A stretch of 64,000 nt of DNA from Mucilaginibacter galii (GTDB lineage Bacteria > Bacteroidota > Bacteroidia > Sphingobacteriales > Sphingobacteriaceae). Shown here piece after piece: positions 46,735-54,914 of this stretch. The stretch covers positions 1 to 64,000 of the forward strand of contig NZ_BMDO01000001.1 of assembly GCF_014635825.1 (NCBI RefSeq). The letters are read 5' to 3'. The notes beneath the pieces are model-generated. The model searched no databases. It saw only the letters and a list, made by a program, of their open reading frames with translations, and had not been told where the DNA came from. Within the stretch, counting starts at the first letter, position 1. Every line of letters starts with the position of its first letter. A program made the translations under genes and the position numbers.

Positions 46735-46968
46735 ATGGCTAAGGCTAAAGAAGAAAAACCAGCTGCAAGCGGTATAACCGCATACTCTGTGAAGACCAAA
46801 ACTAAAAACGTACCAATGATTGATCCGGTTATCGATATTAAATCTGGTCGTTACATTGCTACAGGTAAAGATGCCGAAGGCAACAAAATGGCTGCCATTA
46901 TGGGCAAAGCTACAGCCGAAGAGCACATTAAAAACGGCGCTGCCAAAAAAGGAACAGGCTGGAGTTAA
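46735..46968 (+). CDS. small basic protein of unknown function
   Basis: A 77-residue, Lys- and Ala-rich protein with ATG start. The middle (IDIKSGRYIATGKDAEGNK) looks ordered and the N-terminus is likely disordered. It has no membrane segment and no known motif. Its length and composition resemble small hypothetical proteins common in Sphingobacteriaceae. It is followed by a decayed membrane-protein gene. Confidence 0.75.
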   Translation: MAKAKEEKPAASGITAYSVKTKTKNVPMIDPVIDIKSGRYIATGKDAEGNKMAAIMGKATAEEHIKNGAAKKGTGWS

Positions 46969-47105
46969 ATATTACTCACCACCGGGCCTCAGTAGTTTTT
47001 TAATCGTACATGAGGCCCGGTTTTTAGCTCTTACATCAACCAATAATTAAACGCATGGGTTTTATTGCTGTGATCTCCTAAACACAGCATTTCAAAAAAA
47101 CCAAT

Positions 47106-47443
47106 TTCACGCCAGGCCCACGGCATTATAGTTATGCCTACGCTGCCATAGTATCCACCTTACCTGAAATGGCCGGCTTCCTGGAAGAAGAAAATACCAC
47201 ATAGCTATGGGGCGATTAATTGCCGACAGCAAATTAGCTTACAGCTTGCTTACCAAAGCCGAATGTTAGGAAGCCTAATTATTCTTTTCTAAAATCATTT
47301 ATTAATTGATTAGACCATCGGCGTGTTAGCACTTGCCGCTCCATGGCTGTTAGGGTTTGCCTATCACAAGCGTGCGCGCAACAGCGTATTCTTAGTAGAC
47401 CTGGCAGGCTTGGCTGCATCGCTACTTACCGAGCCAAAGAAAT
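47106..47443 (+). pseudogene. decayed small membrane-protein gene
   Basis: Three pieces in three frames form one protein: YSYAYAAIVSTLPEMAGFLE (with a TAG soon after), then LIADSKLAYSLLTKAE with another stop, then LLID-stop-TIGVLALAAPWLLGFAYHKR and LAGLAASLLTEPK. Two frameshifts and at least two stop codons are present. The TIGVLALAAPWLLGF helix resembles SPW-repeat or similar small membrane proteins, but I cannot name the family. It precedes the aldo/keto reductase gene, whose real start is downstream (47533). Confidence 0.7.
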
Positions 47444-47532
47444 GCAATACCCCATTATATGATATTACACTGATGATTAAAGGCGAACATAGCGCCTTAC
47501 CATGTGTTATACCAGTATTAAATATTACAATA

Positions 47533-48393
47533 ATGGCAAATACAGCTTCATATCAAAAAACATTCCGCCTGGGCGGCGACCTTAATATTAACCGCTTAGG
47601 CTACGGCGCTATGCGCATTACCGGCGATGGTATTTGGGGACCACCTAAAGATCATGATGCAGCTATCAGCGTGTTGAAACGCGCAGTAGAGCTGGGCGTT
47701 AACTTTATTGATACGGCCGATAGTTATGGTCCCAATGTATCTGAAGAGTTAATTGCCGAGGCACTTTACCCCTACGCAGATGGATTGGTGATTGGCACCA
47801 AAGGTGGCCTGCTACGTACCGGCCCTAACGAATGGCCTGTGGATTCGAGCCCGGCACATTTAAAGGAAGCCCTGGATGGCAGCTTAAAACGCTTAAAGCT
47901 TGAGCAGATAGAGCTTTATCAGCTTCACCGGATAGACCCCAAAGTACCTGCCGAAGAAACTTTTGCATTCCTGAAACAAGCACAACAGGAAGGTAAGATC
48001 AAACACATTGGCTTATCTGAAGTAAGTGTGGATGATATTAAGAAAGCCCAGGAGTTTTTTGAAGTAGTTTCAGTGCAAAACATGTACAGTATAGATAACC
48101 GTAAATGGGAAGAGGTATTGCAGTACACCAAAGAGCATAATATTGCCTTTATACCCTGGTATCCGTTAGGTGGTGGTAATGTGAAAGCGCAGGAAACCTT
48201 GGAGCGCATTGCCCAAAGCAAAGGTGCAACGGTACATCAAATTGCATTAAGCTGGTTACTGCACCATGCCGAAAACATTCTGTTGATTCCGGGTACATCA
48301 AGCGTTGCACACTTGGAGGACAACATGAAAGCAGCCGATATAGAACTTACAGAGAACGATATGCAGGAGTTGGAAAGTGTATCGCAAGGATAA
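47533..48393 (+). CDS. aldo/keto reductase
   Basis: A 286-residue NAD(P)H-dependent oxidoreductase with TIM-barrel fold. Catalytic residues are visible: Asp and Tyr in IDTADSYGPN, Lys in VIGTKGGLL, and His in YQLHRIDPK. Cofactor-binding segments IPWYPLGGG and IPGTSSVAHLEDN are typical. The ATG at 47533 (MANTASY) is the natural start; the frame runs upstream through the decayed membrane-protein gene, which misleads automatic calls. Substrate unknown. Confidence 0.94.
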   Translation: MANTASYQKTFRLGGDLNINRLGYGAMRITGDGIWGPPKDHDAAISVLKRAVELGVNFIDTADSYGPNVSEELIAEALYPYADGLVIGTKGGLLRTGPNEWPVDSSPAHLKEALDGSLKRLKLEQIELYQLHRIDPKVPAEETFAFLKQAQQEGKIKHIGLSEVSVDDIKKAQEFFEVVSVQNMYSIDNRKWEEVLQYTKEHNIAFIPWYPLGGGNVKAQETLERIAQSKGATVHQIALSWLLHHAENILLIPGTSSVAHLEDNMKAADIELTENDMQELESVSQG

Positions 48394-48410
48394 AAAATCA
48401 TCATAAAGTC

Positions 48411-48444
48411 GTTCAGTTGCTTCTCAATAGAACAGCAACTGAAC
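48411..48444 (+). terminator. terminator after the aldo/keto reductase gene
   Basis: GTTCAGTTGCT and AGCAACTGAAC (11 bp) close a 12-base loop and are followed by AACTTTTTA. Confidence 0.8.
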
Positions 48445-48469
48445 AACTTTTTATCATTAAACAACATAT

Positions 48470-49204
48470 ATGCAACTATCTCACAATACTATACTCATTA
48501 CAGGTGGCACATCGGGTATAGGCCTGGCCTTTGCTAAAGAGTTTAAACAGCGCGATAATACCGTAATCATATGCGGCCGCCGCGAAGATAAACTCGAACA
48601 AATTATGCTGCAACACCCGGGCATTATTACCCATGTATGCGATGTGGCCGACGAAAAGCAACGGGAAGAGTTAGTTGAATGGTTAGTAACTAATTACCCA
48701 GACGTTAACGTACTTATAAATAATGCAGGCATCCAGTTAGATACCGATCTAACCAACCCATGCAACCTTGACCGCGTTCGTGCTGAAATTGAAACTAACC
48801 TGGTAGCTCCTATTCACCTGTCATCATTGATGGCACCGCACCTGCGCGATAAGAACGGCGCGGCCATCATTAATATATCATCGGGGTTGGCATTTGCGCC
48901 TTTGGCATTTATGCCGGTGTATTGCGCTACAAAAGCAGCCATCCACTCTATCTCGTTATCGTTAAGGCATCAACTTAAAGATACGCATGTTAAAGTTTTT
49001 GAAATTGCGCCACCTTCGGTAGATACAGAACTGGGGCACGACCGGCGCGAAGATAAAGACCAATCGCACGGGGGCATACCTGTAGATGAGTTTTTGGCCG
49101 GTGCTATTGAAGCCCTGCAAAATGACGTATACGAAGCGGCTATAGGTCAGGCTCAACAATTGCGCGAAAAGCGCGAGGAGTTATTTGAAATGATGAATAA
49201 GTAG
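48470..49204 (+). CDS. short-chain dehydrogenase/reductase (SDR, DltE-like)
   Basis: A 244-residue classical SDR. Cofactor site is TGGTSGIGLAFAKEF (Rossmann Gly motif) at about 11, the NAG segment INNAGIQLDT at about 80, and the catalytic YCATKAA (Tyr and Lys) at about 150 with the Ser in INISSG. DltE-like members are NAD(P)-dependent oxidoreductases of unknown physiological substrate. It is monocistronic between a terminator and a GC-rich repeat. Confidence 0.93.
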   Translation: MQLSHNTILITGGTSGIGLAFAKEFKQRDNTVIICGRREDKLEQIMLQHPGIITHVCDVADEKQREELVEWLVTNYPDVNVLINNAGIQLDTDLTNPCNLDRVRAEIETNLVAPIHLSSLMAPHLRDKNGAAIINISSGLAFAPLAFMPVYCATKAAIHSISLSLRHQLKDTHVKVFEIAPPSVDTELGHDRREDKDQSHGGIPVDEFLAGAIEALQNDVYEAAIGQAQQLREKREELFEMMNK

Positions 49205-49295
49205 CCCCCCTCTAAATCTCCCCCCGGGAGGGGGAGACTTTTGAATAAACTTTTAAAGCCCTCCCTCCCGGGGAGGGTTCGGGAGGGGCTTACAA
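49205..49295. repeat. GC-rich double palindrome between convergent genes
   Basis: Two linked palindromic elements, CTCCCCCCGGGAGGGGGAG (about 49217-49235) and CCCTCCCGGGGAGGG (about 49264-49278), are flanked by AAATCTCC and TTCGGGAGGGGC. This block is a repeat type I know to be dispersed in many Bacteroidota genomes between converging genes. It should form strong hairpins in both transcripts. Confidence 0.8.
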
Positions 49296-49580
49296 CACCG
49301 CCTGTTTAAACGGCTTTACATCTATTGTTTCCCAAACCTTTCCGGTTACGTAGGGGTCATTGTTTTTCCAGGCTTCCATCAGTTCGTCAGTGTCAAACTG
49401 CACCATCATTACCGAGCCAATCATATTGCTTTCGGCATTTAGGATTGCTCCTCCTGCTATATAATTTCCATTTTCTTTAAGTTCGCGCACCTTATCTAAG
49501 TGGTGCGGGCGTACGTCCATACGGCGTTGCAAGGCCTCGCCGTCGGTATAATCATATGCGGTTAAAACGTATTGATTCAT
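49290..49580 (-). CDS. YciI family protein
   Basis: A 96-residue YciI-like alpha/beta protein with the typical start YVLTAYDYTDGEALQRRM and the family core RPHHLDKVRELKEN and GGAILNAESNMIGSVMM; a conserved His and Asp in this family may be catalytic, and its function is mostly unknown. Its stop lies in the GC-rich repeat at 49205-49295 that separates it from the SDR gene. Confidence 0.88.
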   Translation of the reverse strand: MNQYVLTAYDYTDGEALQRRMDVRPHHLDKVRELKENGNYIAGGAILNAESNMIGSVMMVQFDTDELMEAWKNNDPYVTGKVWETIDVKPFKQAVL

Positions 49581-49788
49581 AAGTTTCTATTTATTAAGTC
49601 AACAAGCACAACGCTTACCTGTTTGTTTAATAAGCGATCTCTAAATTATCTTATTTCAAATTCAAATAAAATCTTTTGCGGAAGTCAATCGATTGTATTG
49701 AATAAGACAGTGCAACATTGCTTTATACAGCTAAATCACCATAAAATAAAAGTCATAAATGTAATTAGCTTTTTTATTTTTGCTCACC

Positions 49789-50946
49789 ATGACAACTACC
49801 CAACTCAAACAACAATTCGAAACGCTATTTGACCAGGAGGCATTGGAAACCTACTTTTGCCCGGGCCGTGTAAACTTAATTGGCGAACATATTGACTACA
49901 ACGGCGGACTGGTAATGCCTTGTGCCATCAATTTTGGTACCTGGATGCTACTGTCGCCCAATGAGGATAACGTGTTCCGTTTCAGAAGCGTGAATTTTGA
50001 GGAAACTTATGACATAGGCGTACAAACTGCTTATGAAAAAACAGGCCGCGAGTGGTTTAACTACCCGCTGGGCGTACTGCATCATTTTGTGGCCGATGGT
50101 AAGCAGGTACAGGGTTTAGATGTGTTGTATTACGGTAACGTACCCATTGGTTCGGGCCTATCATCATCGGCTTCTATTGAAATTGCTACGGCATTTGCCT
50201 TTAACCAGTACTTTAAGACTGATTATACCAAGTTAGAACTGGTGCTCATGGCTAAATCGGTTGAGAACAACTTCATTGGCCTGAGCAGCGGTATTATGGA
50301 TCAGTTTGCCGTAGCTTTTGGCGAAGAACACAAAGCACTTAAACTAAATTGCGATACGTTAGATTATGAAGCCGTAACCGCCAATTTGCAAAACAATGTG
50401 CTGGCTATTATTAACACCAACAAGCCCCGTAAACTGGCCGAGAGCAAATACAACGAGCGTGTAGAAGAATGCCACCAAGCCCTTGCCGCATTGCAACAGG
50501 AGCTTGATATCAACAATCTTTGCGATATTGACGGCATCACCTTTAAACAGCACCAGCATTTAATTACTGACCCTACAGTACTTAAACGTGCCCGCCACGT
50601 GATAGAAGAGAACGACCGCGTAAAACTGGCTGCCGTTGCTTTGGCCGAAGATGACCTGGTTCGCTTTGGCCGGCTCATGTATGCCTCTCACCTATCCTTA
50701 CAAAACGACTATGAAGTGAGTGGTGCCGAACTGGATGCCGTGGTAGAATATAGCCTTACCGATAGCAATGTGGTAGGTGCCCGCATGACCGGTGCAGGCT
50801 TCGGCGGCTGCGCCATTGCCATTGTAAATGCCGATGCCTTTGAAGACTACCGTAAAAATGTAATTGAATATTATACCCAAAAAATAGGTTACGCCCCATC
50901 GGTTTACGCTACCAACATTAGTGATGGTGTACACGAGTTAGTGTAA
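49789..50946 (+). CDS. galK: galactokinase
   Basis: A 385-residue GHMP kinase that phosphorylates galactose at O1 in the Leloir pathway. The galactokinase signature GRVNLIGEHIDYNGG lies at about 25, the ATP-binding PIGSGLSSSASIEIA at about 120 and the third motif ARMTGAGFGGCAIAIV near 330. The ATG at 49789 gives the expected short N-terminus; the frame opens at a TTG three codons earlier. No other galactose genes are adjacent. Confidence 0.97.
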   Translation: MTTTQLKQQFETLFDQEALETYFCPGRVNLIGEHIDYNGGLVMPCAINFGTWMLLSPNEDNVFRFRSVNFEETYDIGVQTAYEKTGREWFNYPLGVLHHFVADGKQVQGLDVLYYGNVPIGSGLSSSASIEIATAFAFNQYFKTDYTKLELVLMAKSVENNFIGLSSGIMDQFAVAFGEEHKALKLNCDTLDYEAVTANLQNNVLAIINTNKPRKLAESKYNERVEECHQALAALQQELDINNLCDIDGITFKQHQHLITDPTVLKRARHVIEENDRVKLAAVALAEDDLVRFGRLMYASHLSLQNDYEVSGAELDAVVEYSLTDSNVVGARMTGAGFGGCAIAIVNADAFEDYRKNVIEYYTQKIGYAPSVYATNISDGVHELV

Positions 50947-50950
50947 ATTT

Positions 50951-51034
50951 CAGTTGATAGACCATAGCCGATAGTCCATGGTCTAAAGGATTGTAGTTAC
51001 TAACTATGGACTATCGGCTATGGACTATCGACTG
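50951..51034. repeat. 30-bp imperfect hairpin of repeated words before the RNA methyltransferase gene
   Basis: The left arm (50951-50980) and right arm (about 51004-51034) pair with two or so mismatches. Each arm is itself built from the word CTATGGACTATCG and variants. The hairpin ends five bases before the ATG at 51040, so it could mask the ribosome site. Confidence 0.8.
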
Positions 51035-51039
51035 AAGAG

Positions 51040-51570
51040 ATGCGCAAATTAAAATTAGAAGAGCTGAACCGGGTTTCGGTGGAGGAGTTTAAAGAACAAA
51101 GTAAACTTCCGGTGGCAATTGTGCTTGACAGTGTGCGCAGTATGCATAATGTGGGTTCTATATTTCGCACGTGTGACGGGTTTGCAGTAGAGCAGATCTG
51201 CTTATGCGGTATCACCAGCCAGCCGCCGCACCGGGAGATAGAAAAAACTGCCTTAGGTGCCACAAATTCAATTAATTGGACCTATTATGCTGATGCTGCA
51301 CTTGCGGTGGATGAGTTGCGTAACCAAGGTTACCAGATAGTAGCTGTGGAGCAGGCGGAAAACAGCGTTATGCTCAACGAGTTTAAGCCACAGCCTAATC
51401 AGAGATATGCACTCATTTTTGGTAATGAGGTAAATGGCGTAAGCGATGAAGTGATGGCTAAAATTGATACCTGCCTGGAAATTCCGCAGTTTGGCACCAA
51501 GCATTCGTTTAATATTGTGGTATCGGCCGGCATTGTTTTATGGGATTTCTTTACTAAAATGAAATTATAA
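51040..51570 (+). CDS. SpoU/TrmH family RNA methyltransferase
   Basis: A 176-residue SPOUT-fold 2'-O-methyltransferase. Family motifs are NVGSIFRTCDGFAVEQICLCG (motif 1), LIFGNEVNGVSDEV (motif 2) and LEIPQFGTKHSFNIVVSAGI (motif 3, forming the SAM knot). It is shorter than TrmH because it lacks N- and C-terminal extensions. It probably methylates a ribose in tRNA or rRNA. A word-repeat hairpin lies directly upstream of its start. Confidence 0.93.
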   Translation: MRKLKLEELNRVSVEEFKEQSKLPVAIVLDSVRSMHNVGSIFRTCDGFAVEQICLCGITSQPPHREIEKTALGATNSINWTYYADAALAVDELRNQGYQIVAVEQAENSVMLNEFKPQPNQRYALIFGNEVNGVSDEVMAKIDTCLEIPQFGTKHSFNIVVSAGIVLWDFFTKMKL

Positions 51571-51583
51571 AAACGAAACTTCG

Positions 51584-52243
51584 ATGAATGCTGTTGCCAA
51601 AAAGTTGCTCATGAAAAGCGGTCAGCATTGGTTGCTGCTCAACGCCCCGGAGAACTATCTAAACGTTTTAGACTCCTTGCCCGATGGTGTGCAATTAAGC
51701 TATACAGCCGGGGGAAGTTTTGACGGCATTCAGCTTTTTGTACGCAACAGTGCCGAACTCGCTACGTATCTGAAAGAAATTCAACCTGCTTTAAAACCAG
51801 ATACGGTACTATGGATCATCTACCCCAAAAAATCATCAGGCATAACAACAGACCTGGAAATGATGGGCGGTTGGGACGAACCTGCCAAATACGGCCTGCA
51901 TACCGTAGCCGCTGCAGCTATTGATCAAACCTGGACAGCTTTGCGCTTCAAGCACGAAGGTCAATCTAAAATATCGTCTACACGCAACAGCGAGATTCAG
52001 CACAATGAGCATGCAGCTTATGTAGATGTTTTGAGTAAGACGGTAAAACTCCCCGAAGATGCAAAGGTACTTTTATCAGAAAACAGCCTCGCCTTTGACA
52101 ATTATCATAGGCTCTCCTACTCAAACCAAAAAGAGTACGTGTTGTGGATCCTCACCGCCAAACAAGAAAAAACTCGTACCGACAGGCTGAATAAAATGAT
52201 TGAAAAGCTTGTGTCGGGTAAAAAGAACCCCTCAGAAAAGTAG
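51584..52243 (+). CDS. YdeI/OmpD-associated family protein
   Basis: A 219-residue protein with two parts. The N-terminal ~115 residues (KPDTVLWIIYPKKSSGITTD) resemble DUF3052-like small domains. The C-terminal ~95 residues are the YdeI/OmpD-associated region with a family end YSNQKEYVLWILTAKQE and TRTDRLNKMIEKLVSGKK. Family members are linked to bacteriocin or oxidative-stress resistance in enterics, but function here is inferred. It follows the methyltransferase by 13 bases and is likely co-transcribed. Confidence 0.85.
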   Translation: MNAVAKKLLMKSGQHWLLLNAPENYLNVLDSLPDGVQLSYTAGGSFDGIQLFVRNSAELATYLKEIQPALKPDTVLWIIYPKKSSGITTDLEMMGGWDEPAKYGLHTVAAAAIDQTWTALRFKHEGQSKISSTRNSEIQHNEHAAYVDVLSKTVKLPEDAKVLLSENSLAFDNYHRLSYSNQKEYVLWILTAKQEKTRTDRLNKMIEKLVSGKKNPSEK

Positions 52244-52332
52244 CAAATTCTACATTTCTTGCTTCTATAAATTCAGAAAAGTATAAAATTCTATCAAGCC
52301 AACTAAATGCATCTTCTGTTGTTGTTTGGGTT

Positions 52333-52545
52333 ATGGCAGCAAATACATTTATAGAACTTACAGACAAAAACGGCAGACCTGCGTTGATCAATGTTAACAA
52401 TATTACTTCGGTAGTGGTATACACCGACCCTGAAATGGTGCATGTATATGTTATTGGCGACAACCAATCTTTTGTGACCGTAAAAGAAACTTACGACGAG
52501 GTAAAGGCCAAAATAGCATCGGTTTCCGGCGGAAGCATTTGGTAG
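52333..52545 (+). CDS. small FlbD-like protein
   Basis: A 70-residue protein starting at ATG, with IELTDKNGRPALINVNNITS and ETYDEVKAKI. The pattern (beta strand, Asn-rich turn, ITSV strand, then a final helix YDEV-KI) resembles FlbD-type proteins, although flagella are not usual in this group. No motif for catalysis is seen. It ends at the start of the GAGTTGC heptamer array. Confidence 0.72.
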   Translation: MAANTFIELTDKNGRPALINVNNITSVVVYTDPEMVHVYVIGDNQSFVTVKETYDEVKAKIASVSGGSIW

Positions 52546-52630
52546 TTGTGAGTTGCGAGTTGCGAGTTGCGAGTTGCGAGTTGCGAGTTGCGAGTTGCGA
52601 GTTGCGAGTTGCGAGTTGCGAGTTGCGAGT
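52546..52630. repeat. heptamer tandem array (GAGTTGC)n
   Basis: About 11.6 near-perfect copies of GAGTTGC run from 52550 to 52630, preceded by a variant unit. It begins immediately after the stop of the FlbD-like gene. Confidence 0.95.
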
Positions 52631-52673
52631 AAATTGTTAAACAAATAGATTGTTTTATGATTTTTCGATACTT

Positions 52674-52785
52674 GACCACTGACCACTGACCACTGACCAC
52701 TGACCACTGACCACTGACCACTGACCACTGACCACTGACCACTGACCACTGACCACTGACCACTGACCACTGACCACTGACCACT
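52674..52785. repeat. heptamer tandem array (GACCACT)n
   Basis: Sixteen perfect copies of GACCACT in 112 bases. It starts 44 bases after the GAGTTGC array and lies 72 bases before the pirin start. Confidence 0.97.
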
Positions 52786-52829
52786 CAAAAAACTTAACCT
52801 ACATTAAGTGTAGTTGGTAAGGCAACCGG

Positions 52830-52837
52830 TAGCTTTG
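52830..52837 (+). promoter_or_regulatory. -7 box upstream of the pirin gene
   Basis: TAGCTTTG matches TAnnTTTG and lies 20 bases before the ATG. The only TTG upstream (52814-52816) is 13 bases away, shorter than usual. Confidence 0.4.
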
Positions 52838-52857
52838 TGTATTCTAATTCATAAAAC

Positions 52858-53580
52858 ATGATGTCAAACACTATATTACACAAAGCCGATGCCCGCGGTC
52901 ATGCCAATCATGGCTGGTTAAACAGCTATCACACCTTTAGTTTCGGCGGTTTTTACAATCCGCAGAGCATGAACTTTGGCGCCCTGCGTGTGCTGAACGA
53001 TGACACCGTGAGCGGTGGCCGTGGCTTTGGCGATCATCCTCACGATAATATGGAGATTATTTCCATCCCGTTGGATGGCGATTTGGAGCACGAAGACAGC
53101 ATGGGTAACAAAGCCATCATCCGTAAAGGAGATATACAGGCCATGAGCGCCGGTACGGGCATTTACCACAGCGAGAAGAATGCGCATGAGAACGAGTTGG
53201 TTAAGTTTTTACAGATATGGATCTATCCTAACCAAAAGAACGTTCAACCACGTTATGACCAAATTACGCTGAACCTCAACGACAGGCATAACCGCTTGCA
53301 ACAGATATTATCGCCTAACGCTGATGATGAGGGCGTTTGGATCTATCAGAATGCGTGGTTCCATATAGGCAAGCTTGACAGTGGCCTGAGCACCACCTAT
53401 AACCTTAAAGGCGGCGCTAACAACGGTGTATATGCATTTGTATTAAGTGGCGATGTAGCCGTAAATGGACAGCAATTAAACACCCGCGATGGTTTTGGCC
53501 TTTGGGATGTTGATCAGATTGAAATAACTGCCAATAGCGAAACCGAAATTTTGCTAATGGAAGTACCCATGAAATTTTAA
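52858..53580 (+). CDS. pirin family protein
   Basis: A 240-residue bicupin. The N-terminal cupin has the metal-binding His set in FGDHPHDNMEIISIPLDG (about 60-77) and ALRVLNDDTVSGGRGFG; the second cupin region is around KGGANNGVYAFVLSGDV. Bacterial pirins act as metal-dependent quercetinases or as redox-linked regulators; the family is heterogeneous. The first ATG (52858) is followed directly by a second, so the start could be one codon later. It is followed by a receiver-like small gene one base later. Confidence 0.92.
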   Translation: MMSNTILHKADARGHANHGWLNSYHTFSFGGFYNPQSMNFGALRVLNDDTVSGGRGFGDHPHDNMEIISIPLDGDLEHEDSMGNKAIIRKGDIQAMSAGTGIYHSEKNAHENELVKFLQIWIYPNQKNVQPRYDQITLNLNDRHNRLQQILSPNADDEGVWIYQNAWFHIGKLDSGLSTTYNLKGGANNGVYAFVLSGDVAVNGQQLNTRDGFGLWDVDQIEITANSETEILLMEVPMKF

Positions 53581-53581
53581 A

Positions 53582-53896
53582 ATGGAAAAAGTGAAGATAC
53601 TGGCCATTGGCCGTCATGAGCAGATACTGGAAACCGTGATACGCCTGATAAACCAAAACCCGGATTGGGAAGGTATTGGCGCTATGACGGATAAAGAAGC
53701 GGTTCAGCAATTTGACCACCAACTGATTGACATTATACTGCTTTGCGGCGGCATTGAGCCCGAATCTGAACTTAACTTACGCGCCTACTTTACCGCTCAC
53801 CGCCCCCAGGTAACCATTGTACAACACTACGGTGGCGGTAGCGGGTTACTTACGGCAGAGATTTATGAAGCGCTAAAAGAGAGAGCCAAGAGCTAA
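53582..53896 (+). CDS. small response-regulator-like protein
   Basis: A 104-residue protein resembling a receiver domain: LAIGRHEQILETVIRLINQ, then the acidic strand region IDIILLCGGIEPE and the final helix LTAEIYEALKERAKS. The phosphoacceptor Asp of a true receiver is uncertain (IDIILL has D but lacks the usual neighbourhood), so it may be a pseudo-receiver. It begins one base after the pirin stop and is likely translated with it. Confidence 0.75.
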   Translation: MEKVKILAIGRHEQILETVIRLINQNPDWEGIGAMTDKEAVQQFDHQLIDIILLCGGIEPESELNLRAYFTAHRPQVTIVQHYGGGSGLLTAEIYEALKERAKS

Positions 53897-53962
53897 GAAC
53901 CAAGAGCCAAGAAATTGAAGCCCTAACAAAATCTTGTTTCTTGGCTCTTGATTCTTAGCTCT
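53889..53962. repeat. 26-bp near-perfect hairpin of repeated words, terminator-like
   Basis: The left arm 53889-53914 and right arm 53937-53962 pair with one mismatch; both are made of CCAAGAGC / GAGCCAAGA words. The right arm is followed by ATTTTTT, so it serves as terminator for the small receiver-like gene and its opposite neighbour. Confidence 0.85.
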
Positions 53963-53968
53963 ATTTTT

Positions 53969-54478
53969 TCACAACATCTTCTCCATAATCATCAAATACA
54001 CCGGCTCTTTGGCTACGCTGGTGGTGGTAACTAATGGAAAAACTTCGCCGGTGGCTTTAAACCCGCGGCGTTCGTACCAGGAAATCAATTCGGCTCTGGT
54101 GGTGATCACCGATATTTTTATAGCCTCACAGCCCAACATACGAGCTTGCTCATTGGCTGCGTAAAGCAGCTGCCTGCCTATCCCGGAGGCCTGCAGGGTT
54201 GGGTTTACGGTGAGCATACCCAGGTACAAACACTTATTTTTAACCTGCTCTAAATAAACGAAGCCATCCACACGTCCATCATCGTTCAGGTATTTAAGCA
54301 GCGTTATTTCAGGGCGGTTAAAATAACCTACCATTTCGACCTCGTCAATGCGTATTCCTTCCAGCAGGTGGCTTTCGCTGGTCCAGCCTTGTTTAGAGGT
54401 TTCGCCACGGTAGGCGCTGTTTACTAAAGCAACCGCCTCGGGCACATCATATATAGTCGCTTTTAGTATTGTTGGCAT
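53969..54478 (-). CDS. GNAT family N-acetyltransferase
   Basis: A 169-residue acetyl-CoA-dependent N-acetyltransferase. The cofactor motif VNPTLQASGIGRQLLYAA (motif A, about 92-110) is typical; MLTVNPT precedes it and YERRGFKATGEVF (motif B, about 135-148) follows. Substrate is unknown. The gene reads against the converging receiver-like gene across the word-repeat hairpin. Confidence 0.92.
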   Translation of the reverse strand: MPTILKATIYDVPEAVALVNSAYRGETSKQGWTSESHLLEGIRIDEVEMVGYFNRPEITLLKYLNDDGRVDGFVYLEQVKNKCLYLGMLTVNPTLQASGIGRQLLYAANEQARMLGCEAIKISVITTRAELISWYERRGFKATGEVFPLVTTTSVAKEPVYLMIMEKML

Positions 54479-54628
54479 GTCAAAATATGGGTTGCAAACC
54501 TAATACACTTTTGCAAAATGAGCAAACCTCCCTGTAATTAATAGCATAAATAGCACCTTCATGGATAACCTGCAAGGTGCTTTTTAGGCTGATGATACAA
54601 GTATTGATAGTGTAAATGTAACCTAACT

Positions 54629-54841
54629 TTAAGCCAATTTTCGCTTCAGCAGTTCGTCACGTATAAGGGCGCATTTTTCATAGCGTTCCAGCAATAGGTT
54701 ATGCTTTAACAGGTCTTCCAACTCTAATCTTGACTTGCTTACGAATTCCAGACTATGTGAGGTAAGAGAAGTAACTTGCTGAAAATGGCCATCGGCACTG
54801 TAAAATCCTAACGACGACGGTTTATTGGTGTCTTGATTCAT
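54629..54841 (-). CDS. small protein with a UVR-like motif
   Basis: A 70-residue protein starting with MNQDTNKPSSLGFYSADGH and ending with a helix LLERYEKCALIRDELLKRK. The latter closely resembles the UVR motif (Y-E-x-A-x-x-x-R-D) of UvrB/UvrC that mediates protein contacts, but a Cys replaces one Ala. No other domain is present. It might bind a nucleotide-excision-repair protein or a Clp-type partner; this is inference. Confidence 0.72.
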   Translation of the reverse strand: MNQDTNKPSSLGFYSADGHFQQVTSLTSHSLEFVSKSRLELEDLLKHNLLLERYEKCALIRDELLKRKLA

Positions 54842-54914
54842 CTTTAGTTAAATTTAATTAGGTGAGCTTAAATTAACTATTCGATTTTTAAATCGCAACA
54901 CCAGTAAAGAAAAT

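Noticed and set aside
52546-52785. CRISPR array
   Set aside because: Repeats are contiguous heptamers without spacers, and no cas genes are present.
52303-52788. Long minus-strand frames made of repeated short peptides over the heptamer arrays
   Set aside because: They are translations of the tandem DNA repeats, not proteins.
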